Positions 1 to 7,662 of a DNA stretch of 64,000 bases are shown one piece after another. The stretch is taken from the NCBI RefSeq assembly GCF_029278565.1, contig NZ_CP119559.1, positions 496,001 through 560,000 on the forward strand, written 5' to 3'. The DNA is from Haloarcula halophila. Lineage in GTDB: Archaea; Halobacteriota; Halobacteria; Halobacteriales; Haloarculaceae. A program made the position numbers and the translations under genes. Numbering within the stretch: the first letter of the stretch is position 1; each line of letters opens with the position of its first letter. The notes under the pieces were generated by a model that saw nothing but the letters and a program-made list of their open reading frames with translations, searched no databases and was not told the origin of the DNA.

Positions 1-2
1 AC

Positions 3-161
3 CGCAAACGGATCGAGGCGCTCGACGGCGACATCGACCCCGCCGACGCAGACCGCCTGGTCAGCGCGGCCCGCGACCTCGGCCGGTTCGCGATCGAGGG
101 CGACGAGACCGCCTACGTCACCGCCGACAACTGGCTCGCCGGGATCGAGGACGGCTCGTAG
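3..161 (+). CDS. C-terminal part of an unidentified protein
   Basis: An open frame enters from the left edge and ends at a TAG, giving about 52 residues ending in WLAGIEDGS. It is acidic (many Asp and Glu) and its codon use matches the neighbours, so it is probably the tail of a real gene whose start lies outside the window. I do not recognise the family. It converges on the NUDIX gene with only one base between the two stop codons. Confidence 0.6.
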   Translation, partial: RKRIEALDGDIDPADADRLVSAARDLGRFAIEGDETAYVTADNWLAGIEDGS

Positions 162-162
162 C

Positions 163-657
163 TCACCGGACCCGACGGAGCAACGCCGCGTCGAGGGCGG
201 ACTCCGGGATCGCGTCGGTCCAGGTGACCTCGACGATCCCCTCGTCGGCGAGGCCCGGATCGTCTGTCAGCGTCGTGGTCTCGGGGGTTGCCCGGTAGGT
301 CCCGAAGTGGAACTGCGCCGAGCGATCCCCGTGGGCGACGGTGATCTCGCTCACGGCCAGCAACTCCTCGACGGCGACCGTGACGCCGGTCTCCTCCCGG
401 ATCTCTCGGACGAGTGCCTCGGCACGGCTCTCGCCCGCCTCGACGCCACCGCCGGGGAGCTTCCAGGTCGCGTCCTCGTAGCTGTCGCCCTCACGGACGA
501 ACAGGACGCGGCCGTCGTCGTCCTCGACGAGTCCGCCGACGCCCCACTCCAGGCCGTCCTCGATCCGACGCTGGATCGATTCGAAGCTCGCGGCGTCGGT
601 CGCTCTCGTGACTCGGCGCGTCACCACGTCCCGGTCCGTAAACGCCTCCAGGGACAT
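163..657 (-). CDS. NUDIX hydrolase
   Basis: The 164-residue protein carries a complete NUDIX box (GX5EX7REUXEEXGU) around residues 69-91, read as GGGVEAGES then REIREETGV. This family hydrolyses nucleoside diphosphates linked to another group, often as housecleaning of damaged nucleotides or ADP-sugars; the substrate here cannot be told. The gene starts 3 nt after the folD stop, so the two are probably co-transcribed. The N-terminal region (about 1-40) is typical of haloarchaeal NUDIX proteins that act on NTP-like substrates, but that is inference. Confidence 0.9.
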   Translation of the reverse strand: MSLEAFTDRDVVTRRVTRATDAASFESIQRRIEDGLEWGVGGLVEDDDGRVLFVREGDSYEDATWKLPGGGVEAGESRAEALVREIREETGVTVAVEELLAVSEITVAHGDRSAQFHFGTYRATPETTTLTDDPGLADEGIVEVTWTDAIPESALDAALLRRVR

Positions 658-660
658 CGC

Positions 661-1554
661 TCAGGGGAGGTCGACGTCGATCCCGTGCTGGCGGCTCGCC
701 GCCTTGACGGTGTTGTACAGCAGCATCGCGCGGGTCATCGGCCCGACGCCGCCGGGGACCGGCGTGATCGCACCGGCGACCTCCTTCGCGCTCTCGAAGT
801 CCACGTCGCCGACCAGTTCGCTTCCGTTCTCGGTGTCGGCGTCGACGCGGTTGATCCCCACGTCGATGACCGTCGCACCCTCCTTGAGCATCTCGCCGTC
901 GATCATCTCCGGGACGCCGGCGGCCGCGATCACGATGTCGGCCTCGCCGGTCTTCGCGGCGAGATCCTCGGTCCGGGAGTGACAGACCGTCGTGGTCGCG
1001 TTGCCGCCGGGGGCCTTCTGGACGAGCAGGTTCGCCATCGGCTTGCCGACGATGTCCGACCGGCCGACGACCACGGCGTCTTTCCCCTCGGTGTCGACGC
1101 CCGCTGATTCGATCAGCTTCTGGATACCGTGGGGGGTACAGGGCTTGTACCTGGCGTCACCAGCAACCAGGCGGCCGACGTTCTCGGGGTGGAACCCGTC
1201 GACGTCCTTCTCGGGGTCGATCGCCCGCAGGACCGCCCGGTCGTCGACGTGGTCGGGGACAGGCATCTGGACGAGGATGCCGTTGACGTTCCCGTCGGCG
1301 TTGAGGTCGTCGATAGTGTCGTACAACTCGTCGGCGTCGGCCTCGGGGTCGATCTCGATGTCGATAGCCTCGATCCCGACCTCCGCACAGTCGTCCTGTT
1401 TCATCGAGACGTAGGTCTCGCTCGCGGGGTCGTCGCTCATCAGCACCGTCGCCAGCGACGGCTGGACGCCCTCGTCTGCGAGTTGGTCGATAGCCGTCGC
1501 GAGGTCGTCCCGAACCGACTGGGCGACCGCGTTCCCGTCGAGAATCTCTGTCAT
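661..1554 (-). CDS. folD: Bifunctional methylenetetrahydrofolate dehydrogenase / methenyltetrahydrofolate cyclohydrolase
   Basis: FolD interconverts 5,10-methylene-, methenyl- and 10-formyl-tetrahydrofolate in the cytoplasm, feeding purine synthesis. The 297-residue length fits the family. Visible signatures are YVSMKQDDC with the likely catalytic Lys52, the GILVQMPVP segment, the nucleotide-binding VVGRSDIVGKP and the C-terminal PVPGGVGPMT. I chose the ATG at 1554 over a GTG directly before it. The companion enzyme glyA lies about 1.5 kb upstream on the same strand, so most of a small C1 set sits here. Confidence 0.97.
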   Translation of the reverse strand: MTEILDGNAVAQSVRDDLATAIDQLADEGVQPSLATVLMSDDPASETYVSMKQDDCAEVGIEAIDIEIDPEADADELYDTIDDLNADGNVNGILVQMPVPDHVDDRAVLRAIDPEKDVDGFHPENVGRLVAGDARYKPCTPHGIQKLIESAGVDTEGKDAVVVGRSDIVGKPMANLLVQKAPGGNATTTVCHSRTEDLAAKTGEADIVIAAAGVPEMIDGEMLKEGATVIDVGINRVDADTENGSELVGDVDFESAKEVAGAITPVPGGVGPMTRAMLLYNTVKAASRQHGIDVDLP

Positions 1555-1633
1555 CACCTGGAGTGGGACTCCCGCGAGGCAAAAACGTCACTATGACATT
1601 GTCGGCAACGGTGTCACAGTCACGCGTGGCCGG

Positions 1634-2194
1634 CTACGGGCACGCCTCGGCGGTGAACTCCCGCCGCTCGCTCCCCTGCCGTCCGGCGTTCGTCGCCCCG
1701 TCGGGAACGGCAACGAGCATCGCCTGCCCGCCGTAGCCGTGGGTCCGGTCGTGGCCGCGGACGACGACACAGGAGACCGAGTCGGGGATCGAGACGGTCT
1801 CGGACCGCGTGAACGGGGCCGTCGAGTGCGCGTGCAGCAACTCGCGTCGACCGAGTTTGTCCCCGTCGAGCGTCTCGACCTGCCACCAGTCGGCGTAGCC
1901 GTCCTCGCCGTCGTCGTCGTGGTAGAGCGTCACGTCGAACCGGTACTGGCCGTCGTCGGTGGACTCGACCGTGACACCGACGACGTTAGCCTCACGCAGA
2001 TCGAGTTCGGGCGTCGCGGTACCGTCCGGCTCGGTCCGGCGATCCGTCGGCGTATCGCCCTCTGTCGTCGTCTGCTTGGCCGACGTGGCCGTCGGTCCGC
2101 CCGCGTCGCCTTCCGACGACTCGGTACAGCCGGCAACTGTGACGAGGCCGCCGGCGACGAGCCCGAGAAGCCGGCGTCGTGTCGGCGCGTCCAT
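1634..2194 (-). CDS. Twin-arginine lipoprotein of unknown function
   Basis: The 186-residue protein starts with a Tat-type signal (RRR at residues 6-8, hydrophobic stretch) followed by a lipobox with Cys23 (TVAGC). It should therefore be exported folded and anchored to the membrane outside. After a Ser/Thr/Glu-rich linker comes a beta-rich domain of about 110 residues containing DWWQVETLDG and RGHDRTHGYGG. I do not recognise a catalytic motif. The ATG at 2194 is chosen because the longer frame would place 20 residues before the signal and overlap the next gene. Confidence 0.75.
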   Translation of the reverse strand: MDAPTRRRLLGLVAGGLVTVAGCTESSEGDAGGPTATSAKQTTTEGDTPTDRRTEPDGTATPELDLREANVVGVTVESTDDGQYRFDVTLYHDDDGEDGYADWWQVETLDGDKLGRRELLHAHSTAPFTRSETVSIPDSVSCVVVRGHDRTHGYGGQAMLVAVPDGATNAGRQGSERREFTAEACP

Positions 2195-2231
2195 GCCGGC
2201 CCGCTCGTCCGGACGAGACAAAAGTCCCCGG

Positions 2232-3050
2232 TCAATGTGTGTCGACGACACCATCGAGGAACCGACGGATGTGGTCGTTCACGGCCGCGGGCCGCTCCAG
2301 GTTCACAGTGTGTCCCGCACCCTCGACCGCCTCGAACTGGGCGAGCGGTAACGCGTCCGCGGTCTGTCTGCCGAGCTCCGGGGGGATCGCCGCATCTTCG
2401 GTACCGTGGACCACGAGCGCCGGGCAGTCGATCGCCGGAAGTCGGTCGACCGTTCCGGGCCGATCGAGCCAGGAGTGGACCTCGTTGTAGACGGCCGTAC
2501 CGCGGTAGGTTTTCCAGCGTGCGATCCAGTCGTCGACGAGTGCAGGCCGTTCGGTGCGGGTGGTCTCGCCGAACAGCGACTCCGCGATCCCGTCGGCCAT
2601 CGGCGACGGGACCGTCGACTGGCCCGCCAGCGGCTCGACCAGCGCGGCGTACTGTTCCTGTTGTCTCGGTGAGTGGGGCAGGGCGGTGCTGTCCAGCAAG
2701 ACGAGCCCGCCGACGCGGTCGGGCGCAGCCAGCGCCGTCCGCAAGGCGACGAACCCGCCCATCGACATGCCGACCAGAACCGGTCTCTCCATCGCCAGTG
2801 CGTCTATCGCCGCGAGGCAGTCGGCCGCGAGGTCGTCGAGGTCGTACGGATCGACGCCGTGTTCCGTCCGCGCCCGGAGATCGTAGGCAGCCACGCAGTA
2901 GTCGTCGGACAGCGCTCGACGCTGGGGATCGAACATCGTCCGGTCCATCAGCGTCCCGTGGAGACAGAGGACCGGCGGGCCATCGCCCGAGACAGTCGAC
3001 AGCGCGTCGATCCGCTCGCGGTACATCGCGGTCGGAACCCCGCCTGGCAT
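2232..3050 (-). CDS. Alpha/beta-fold hydrolase
   Basis: The 272-residue protein has the full alpha/beta-hydrolase signature: HG oxyanion segment near residue 31, nucleophile Ser96 in GMSMGG, acid Asp219 in HGTEDAAIP and His247 in GAGHTVNLE. It resembles the 3-oxoadipate enol-lactonase/esterase branch, but the substrate is not evident. An internal ATG at 3026 could also be the start. It lies 47 nt downstream of glyA on the same strand and may be co-transcribed with it. Confidence 0.88.
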   Translation of the reverse strand: MPGGVPTAMYRERIDALSTVSGDGPPVLCLHGTLMDRTMFDPQRRALSDDYCVAAYDLRARTEHGVDPYDLDDLAADCLAAIDALAMERPVLVGMSMGGFVALRTALAAPDRVGGLVLLDSTALPHSPRQQEQYAALVEPLAGQSTVPSPMADGIAESLFGETTRTERPALVDDWIARWKTYRGTAVYNEVHSWLDRPGTVDRLPAIDCPALVVHGTEDAAIPPELGRQTADALPLAQFEAVEGAGHTVNLERPAAVNDHIRRFLDGVVDTH

Positions 3051-3097
3051 CGGCTGCTCGTAGGACCCAGGCGATAAAAACCGTCGGGGAAGACGAC

Positions 3098-4345
3098 TCA
3101 GTCGTAGAGGGGGTAGTCGTCGGTGAGTTCGTCGACGCGGTCGCTGACTTCGGCGACGACGCGCTCGTCGTGGGGCGCGTCGACGACCTCGGCGATCAGG
3201 TCCGCGACCTCGCGACAGGCGGCCTCGTCGAACCCACGCGTCGTCAGCGCGGGCGTGCCCGCCCGGATACCCGAGGGGTTGAACGCCGACCGCGTCTCTC
3301 CCGGGACGGTGTTCGCGTTCAGTACGATCCCGGCGTCTTCTAATGCTTCTTCGACCTCTTTGCCTGTCGTGTCCGGATGTGACGGCCGGAGGTCGATCAG
3401 GACGAGGTGGTTGTCCGTCCCCCCGGAGACCAGTTCGAGCCCGTGGTCCTGGAGTTGGTCGCCCAGCGCTTTCGCGTTCTGGACGGTCTGGTCGGCGTAG
3501 GCCTCGAACTCGGGGTTCAATGCCTCCCCGAAGCCCACTGCCTTGCCCGCCACGTTGTGCATCAGCGGCCCGCCCTGGCTACCGGGGAACACCGCGTTGT
3601 CGATGTCCTCGGCGTATTCCTCCTCGCACATGATGATCCCACCCCGGCCCGCCCGGATCGTCTTGTGAGTCGACCCCGTCACGAAGTCCGCGACGCCGAC
3701 CGGTGACTGGTGCACTCCGGCGGCGACCAGGCCCGTGATGTGGGCGATATCCGCGAGGTGGTACGCCCCGACGGAATCGGCTGCTTCCTGGATCCGCTCG
3801 AACTCGACCTCCCGCGGGTACGCCGAGTAGCCCGAAACGATGATATCCGGCTCGAAGGACTCCGCCGTCGCGGCCAACGCCTCGTAGTCGACGTAGCCCG
3901 TCTCCTCGTCGACCTCGTACTGCTCGACCTCGTAGACCTGGCCGGCGAAGTTCGCCGGGTGGCCGTGACTGAGATGGCCACCGTGGGTCAGATCCAACGA
4001 GAGGATCTTGTCACCAGGGTCCAACACGGCGAGGTAGACGCCCATGTTGGCCTGGGACCCCGAGTGGGGCTGGACGTTGACGTGCTCGGCACCCCACAGT
4101 TCCTTGGCGCGCTCGATCGCCAACTCCTCGACGTCGTCAGCGAACTCACAACCGCCGTAATAGCGCTCGCCCGGATAGCCCTCCGCGTACTTGTTCGTCA
4201 ACTCGGAACGCTGGGCCTCCATGACCGCCTCCGAAACGTGGTTCTCGCTGGCGATCATCGCCAACGTCTCGTTCTGTCGCTGTCGCTCGCCCTCCAGGGC
4301 GTCTGCGACTGCCGGGTCCGCCTCCCGTACTTTCTCGTAGGTCAT
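3098..4345 (-). CDS. glyA: Serine hydroxymethyltransferase
   Basis: This PLP enzyme converts serine and tetrahydrofolate to glycine and methylene-tetrahydrofolate. The 415-residue length is standard. Clear family features are the N-terminal MIASENHVSE, TNKYAEGYPGERYYGG, and the PLP-lysine motif TGSTHKTIRAGRGG with Lys228. The ATG at 4345 is preferred to a GTG three codons upstream. Together with folD it supplies C1 units. The ATTATTGA run just before the start (on the coding strand) may hold the promoter. Confidence 0.98.
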   Translation of the reverse strand: MTYEKVREADPAVADALEGERQRQNETLAMIASENHVSEAVMEAQRSELTNKYAEGYPGERYYGGCEFADDVEELAIERAKELWGAEHVNVQPHSGSQANMGVYLAVLDPGDKILSLDLTHGGHLSHGHPANFAGQVYEVEQYEVDEETGYVDYEALAATAESFEPDIIVSGYSAYPREVEFERIQEAADSVGAYHLADIAHITGLVAAGVHQSPVGVADFVTGSTHKTIRAGRGGIIMCEEEYAEDIDNAVFPGSQGGPLMHNVAGKAVGFGEALNPEFEAYADQTVQNAKALGDQLQDHGLELVSGGTDNHLVLIDLRPSHPDTTGKEVEEALEDAGIVLNANTVPGETRSAFNPSGIRAGTPALTTRGFDEAACREVADLIAEVVDAPHDERVVAEVSDRVDELTDDYPLYD

Positions 4346-4477
4346 ATTCCCCACTCAGGACGGGCCCGTCAATAATCTACCCTTTGGGTGCGGGGCATGT
4401 CAGAGTGTCACATAACCGTCATGGGGACCGGCAGCTCCCCTCCCGTGCTCCGACGGACCGATCTGTCGACCAGCATG

Positions 4478-4484
4478 TATATAT
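4478..4484 (+). promoter_or_regulatory. TATA box of the CHAT-domain gene
   Basis: TATATAT is centred 29 nt before the ATG at 4510, the distance expected when transcription begins at or next to the start codon. It supports the 4510 start over the upstream in-frame start at 4384. Confidence 0.7.
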
Positions 4485-4509
4485 CCGAGAAAGACACACG
4501 GTAGCACAT

Positions 4510-6594
4510 ATGGTCACCTGGGGGGTGACAGACCCGGCAGACGAGTCCGCCTCGACAGTAGCTGGTGGCGTCTCTGACGGGGATATCCCGGCAGCTATCC
4601 GCGCACAGCTCGGGCAGTGTACCGAGACGACTGACCGCCCGATCCCCCGTCGAACCGACGGGAGCTTCGCCGGCGAGACGGCACGACTAGTCCTCCCGGG
4701 GAGCGAAACGACGGTAACGTCGCTCTCGTTTGACGCCCAGTACCAGCTGACAACCGCGTCCGAACTCCCCGACGGTGGGTTCCTCGTCACGACGACGGTA
4801 CGAACGGCTGGCGGCGACACGACCGATCCGCTGACTGGCCGTGCCTGCCGGGTATTCGTCCGCTTCGAGGGACCTGCATCGCTCCGACCGACCGACGACG
4901 GCGTCGTCCTTTCACTTTGGGACCGGAAACCCGTCACCGTTGGCTACCGGGAGATCGCACGCGCGACGCCGGGTCGGATCACGGTCCCGGATTCCCCGGC
5001 GGGTATCGCAGCCGGTGTCTCCGCGCTGAGCGTTGCGCACCACACCATCGCACCGTCGCGGTCCCATCCGGGACTCCGTGATCACCCACCCCTGTTGACA
5101 GTCGGCGAGTCGCTGTCGGTTCCCGACAGTGTGCAGAGCGACCGCACGGAGACCGGCATCGAACTCCGACTCCCCGCGGACCTCCCGTCAGTGTTCGTGG
5201 CAGCACCGCTGGCGTACTATCTCGGGGCGGAGATGAGTGTCGCCGACCGAAACAAACCTGTGTTGACTACGGCTGACGGTGCCGTCCACCACGAGTTCGA
5301 CCCGCTGCCTGCGTTCCAGCAGGACGTCGCGGCGCTGTTGCGGCATGTCTTCTATCTCGACTGTCTCGTCAGACGCGTCGATCCCAACCGCGCCAACGTG
5401 AACCTGCTTGCCGATATCGACATCGATCCCGCAACGGTACAGGAACTCTCACCCGCCGGTCGCCTCGATCGGTATCTCGATATCCCGGCCGGTAGAGTGG
5501 CTGAGTCCCTGCCGGACTGGCATCTGTCGACGTACGCACGCCCGTCGGCCGAACGGGTTCGCTGTCTCCCCTTTCTGCTCGACAAGCTCAGCCTGATCTA
5601 CCTGCCGGATGGGACCGAACTCGACCGGAGCGACCTGCTAGAGCGGACGCTCTCGGACGCATACCCGACCCGGGGGACGCGCGCCGACCGATCGTCGGTC
5701 CTCGCCCCCAACCTGCAGGCCGGTCGGATTCACGCCTGGCTCGCGCCGGGGACACCGATCGACGCACACAAGACGATCCCGGCGGCCTACGAGAACCGAT
5801 ACCGGTTCCGGGACCGAGACAACGACCGGCTCCAGGTCGCAGTCGTCCTCAACGACCGCGAGATGGGCGACGAACACAGTGCCGTCGCGGAGATCTATCG
5901 CGAGCGGGCGGACAGTCTCCCGATGGACGTGACCGTCCACGAACAGCTCCCGACCGACTGTCTGGGAAGTGTCTTCGAGGCGAACAACGACTTCGTCCAC
6001 TACATCGGCCACTGTGACGAAGACGGGCTCCGCTGTCCCGACGGGTCCTTCTCGGCCTGTGAACTCACGGAGGTGCGAACGCCGACGTTCTTCCTGAACG
6101 CCTGTGGCTCGTACGACGAGGGACTGGACTTCGTCAGACGGGGAGCGGTCGCGGGGGCTGTGACGTTCACCGACGTACTGGACAAACACGCGGCCACGGT
6201 CGGAACCGCGTTTGCACGGCTGCTGGTCCACGGGTTTAGTATCGACCGTGCGCTCCAGCTTGCACGCCGCCGGATCGTGATGGGGAAAGACTACGCGGTC
6301 GTCGGCGACGGGACGTACGCGATTCTCCCCAGCCCGGGTGAACCGGCCGTCCTATGGCTCGCTGACGGCGACGACGGGTACAACCTCACGTACGATGTCG
6401 TCTCACCGCGACGCGCGGGCGAACGCTACCAACTCCCGTTCGACGGCGGGACCGAGGCCATCAACGGTCGTACCCGAGAGTACACAGTCACCGCCAGCGA
6501 ACTCGTCGATGTCCTCGAACAGCGGTCGCTCCCGGTAATCTACGGTGGCGAGTTCCACTGGTCGGAGGAACTCGCAGACACACTCAGACAGTAA
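4510..6594 (+). CDS. CHAT-domain (caspase-like peptidase) protein
   Basis: The 694-residue protein ends in a CHAT domain (about residues 400-650). It has the histidine block FVHYIGHCDEDG (His497, His501) and the cysteine block FFLNACGSYDEGL with Cys532, followed by the usual AGAVTFTDV and HGFSIDRALQLARRR helices. CHAT domains are caspase/separase relatives that cleave proteins. The first 400 residues carry no TPR repeats and no signal peptide that I can see; they look beta-rich, with an APLAYYLGAEM segment near 220. The His block reads HC where the family usually has HG. The next gene is tbsP, 204 nt away. Target and trigger are unknown. Confidence 0.82.
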   Translation: MVTWGVTDPADESASTVAGGVSDGDIPAAIRAQLGQCTETTDRPIPRRTDGSFAGETARLVLPGSETTVTSLSFDAQYQLTTASELPDGGFLVTTTVRTAGGDTTDPLTGRACRVFVRFEGPASLRPTDDGVVLSLWDRKPVTVGYREIARATPGRITVPDSPAGIAAGVSALSVAHHTIAPSRSHPGLRDHPPLLTVGESLSVPDSVQSDRTETGIELRLPADLPSVFVAAPLAYYLGAEMSVADRNKPVLTTADGAVHHEFDPLPAFQQDVAALLRHVFYLDCLVRRVDPNRANVNLLADIDIDPATVQELSPAGRLDRYLDIPAGRVAESLPDWHLSTYARPSAERVRCLPFLLDKLSLIYLPDGTELDRSDLLERTLSDAYPTRGTRADRSSVLAPNLQAGRIHAWLAPGTPIDAHKTIPAAYENRYRFRDRDNDRLQVAVVLNDREMGDEHSAVAEIYRERADSLPMDVTVHEQLPTDCLGSVFEANNDFVHYIGHCDEDGLRCPDGSFSACELTEVRTPTFFLNACGSYDEGLDFVRRGAVAGAVTFTDVLDKHAATVGTAFARLLVHGFSIDRALQLARRRIVMGKDYAVVGDGTYAILPSPGEPAVLWLADGDDGYNLTYDVVSPRRAGERYQLPFDGGTEAINGRTREYTVTASELVDVLEQRSLPVIYGGEFHWSEELADTLRQ

Positions 6595-6798
6595 CCGAAC
6601 AGCGCCGTTCGGCAGTCGATTTCGCCCGGAAACCGTCTTGCTATCAGTTAGTACGGGCGCAAATAGCAGTCAGTTAATACTTCTGAGAGAATATATTTAT
6701 GGCAACACGTAGCTGGGTGTTTACAGTACTGACGAGAATTCAATGAGTTCGAGAAGATAAAATTAAATACGATAGGCCCCTATATACTTAGTCATATC

Positions 6799-7617
6799 AT
6801 GAGTGCTGCGCTACTGCACGACGACAGCCGCTCGATGCTGTCAACGATACTCACGGAGGCAGCAGGGCCGTTGTACATCGTCAACCCGTCACGGGAGACG
6901 ATCTCGGAACTCGTCTCGACTCTTCAGGGAGTCGAAGACGCCCCGACGGTCCGTATGCTCGCGGACGAACGGGCGCTGAAAGACGTCATGGACGATTTCC
7001 TCGTCGCGAGTACGGCCGCCGATCTGATCGAAACCGAGCAGCTCTCGCTGCGGGTACTCGACGACGTTCCGAACCACTCCATCGCCGTAACACCCGAGAC
7101 GGTCCACGCGATCGTCGAGATCGGCGATACGGCAAGCGGCCTCGGAACCGAGGACGACGAGTTCGTCGAACAAGCCTACGACCAGTACAACACCGAGTGG
7201 TCCGGTGCGGAGGAGTATTCGCTCCGGACACCTCCGCTCTCGCGCGTCCAGTCGACACTTGAGTCCGATATCGGGCCGGAGACGGCGACGGACTTCGACA
7301 GCGTCCTCGACTCCCTGACCACGGCCCGTGGCGACGGTGATGGACTCGACGAGGTCACGATCAGCCTCCTGGTCGCCGCCCGGAACGGTGAGCTTCTCTA
7401 CGACATCAGTAAGTGGGGTGAGGACATCGGGCTAGCGAGCAAGGCGACGTTCTCCCGGACGAAGACAAAGCTCGAAGAGATGGGGCTGATCGACACGGAG
7501 AAGGTTCCGATCGACGTCGGTCGTCCGCGGCTCCGCCTGCTGCTGGGGGACGAACGGCTCGAAAACGCCGATGCCGACGAACTCGCGACAGTCGCTCAGA
7601 GCATCCTCGCGGCCTGA
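6799..7617 (+). CDS. tbsP: Transcriptional regulator of the haloarchaeal TbsP/DUF5821 family
   Basis: The 272-residue protein matches what I recall of TbsP: an N-terminal segment with VRMLADERALKDVMDDF, a middle segment SLRTPPLSRVQSTLE, and a C-terminal winged-helix region around residues 185-245 reading TISLLVAARNGELLYDIS, then KATFSRTKTKLEEMGL. In Haloferax this family works together with TrmB in control of gluconeogenic and glycolytic genes. The family call comes from memory of its conserved C-terminus. An AT-rich leader (6700-6798) with AATTAAATACG near 6764 is the likely promoter. Confidence 0.8.
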   Translation: MSAALLHDDSRSMLSTILTEAAGPLYIVNPSRETISELVSTLQGVEDAPTVRMLADERALKDVMDDFLVASTAADLIETEQLSLRVLDDVPNHSIAVTPETVHAIVEIGDTASGLGTEDDEFVEQAYDQYNTEWSGAEEYSLRTPPLSRVQSTLESDIGPETATDFDSVLDSLTTARGDGDGLDEVTISLLVAARNGELLYDISKWGEDIGLASKATFSRTKTKLEEMGLIDTEKVPIDVGRPRLRLLLGDERLENADADELATVAQSILAA

Positions 7618-7662
7618 ACCGAGACATACAGGCTTTTGACCGCCCTCCGTGAGTCGGCAGGT

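Noticed and set aside
1739-3343. 534-codon forward frame across the lipoprotein, hydrolase and glyA tail
   Set aside because: The translation is an Arg/Pro/Ser-rich string without domains, crossing several real genes on the other strand.
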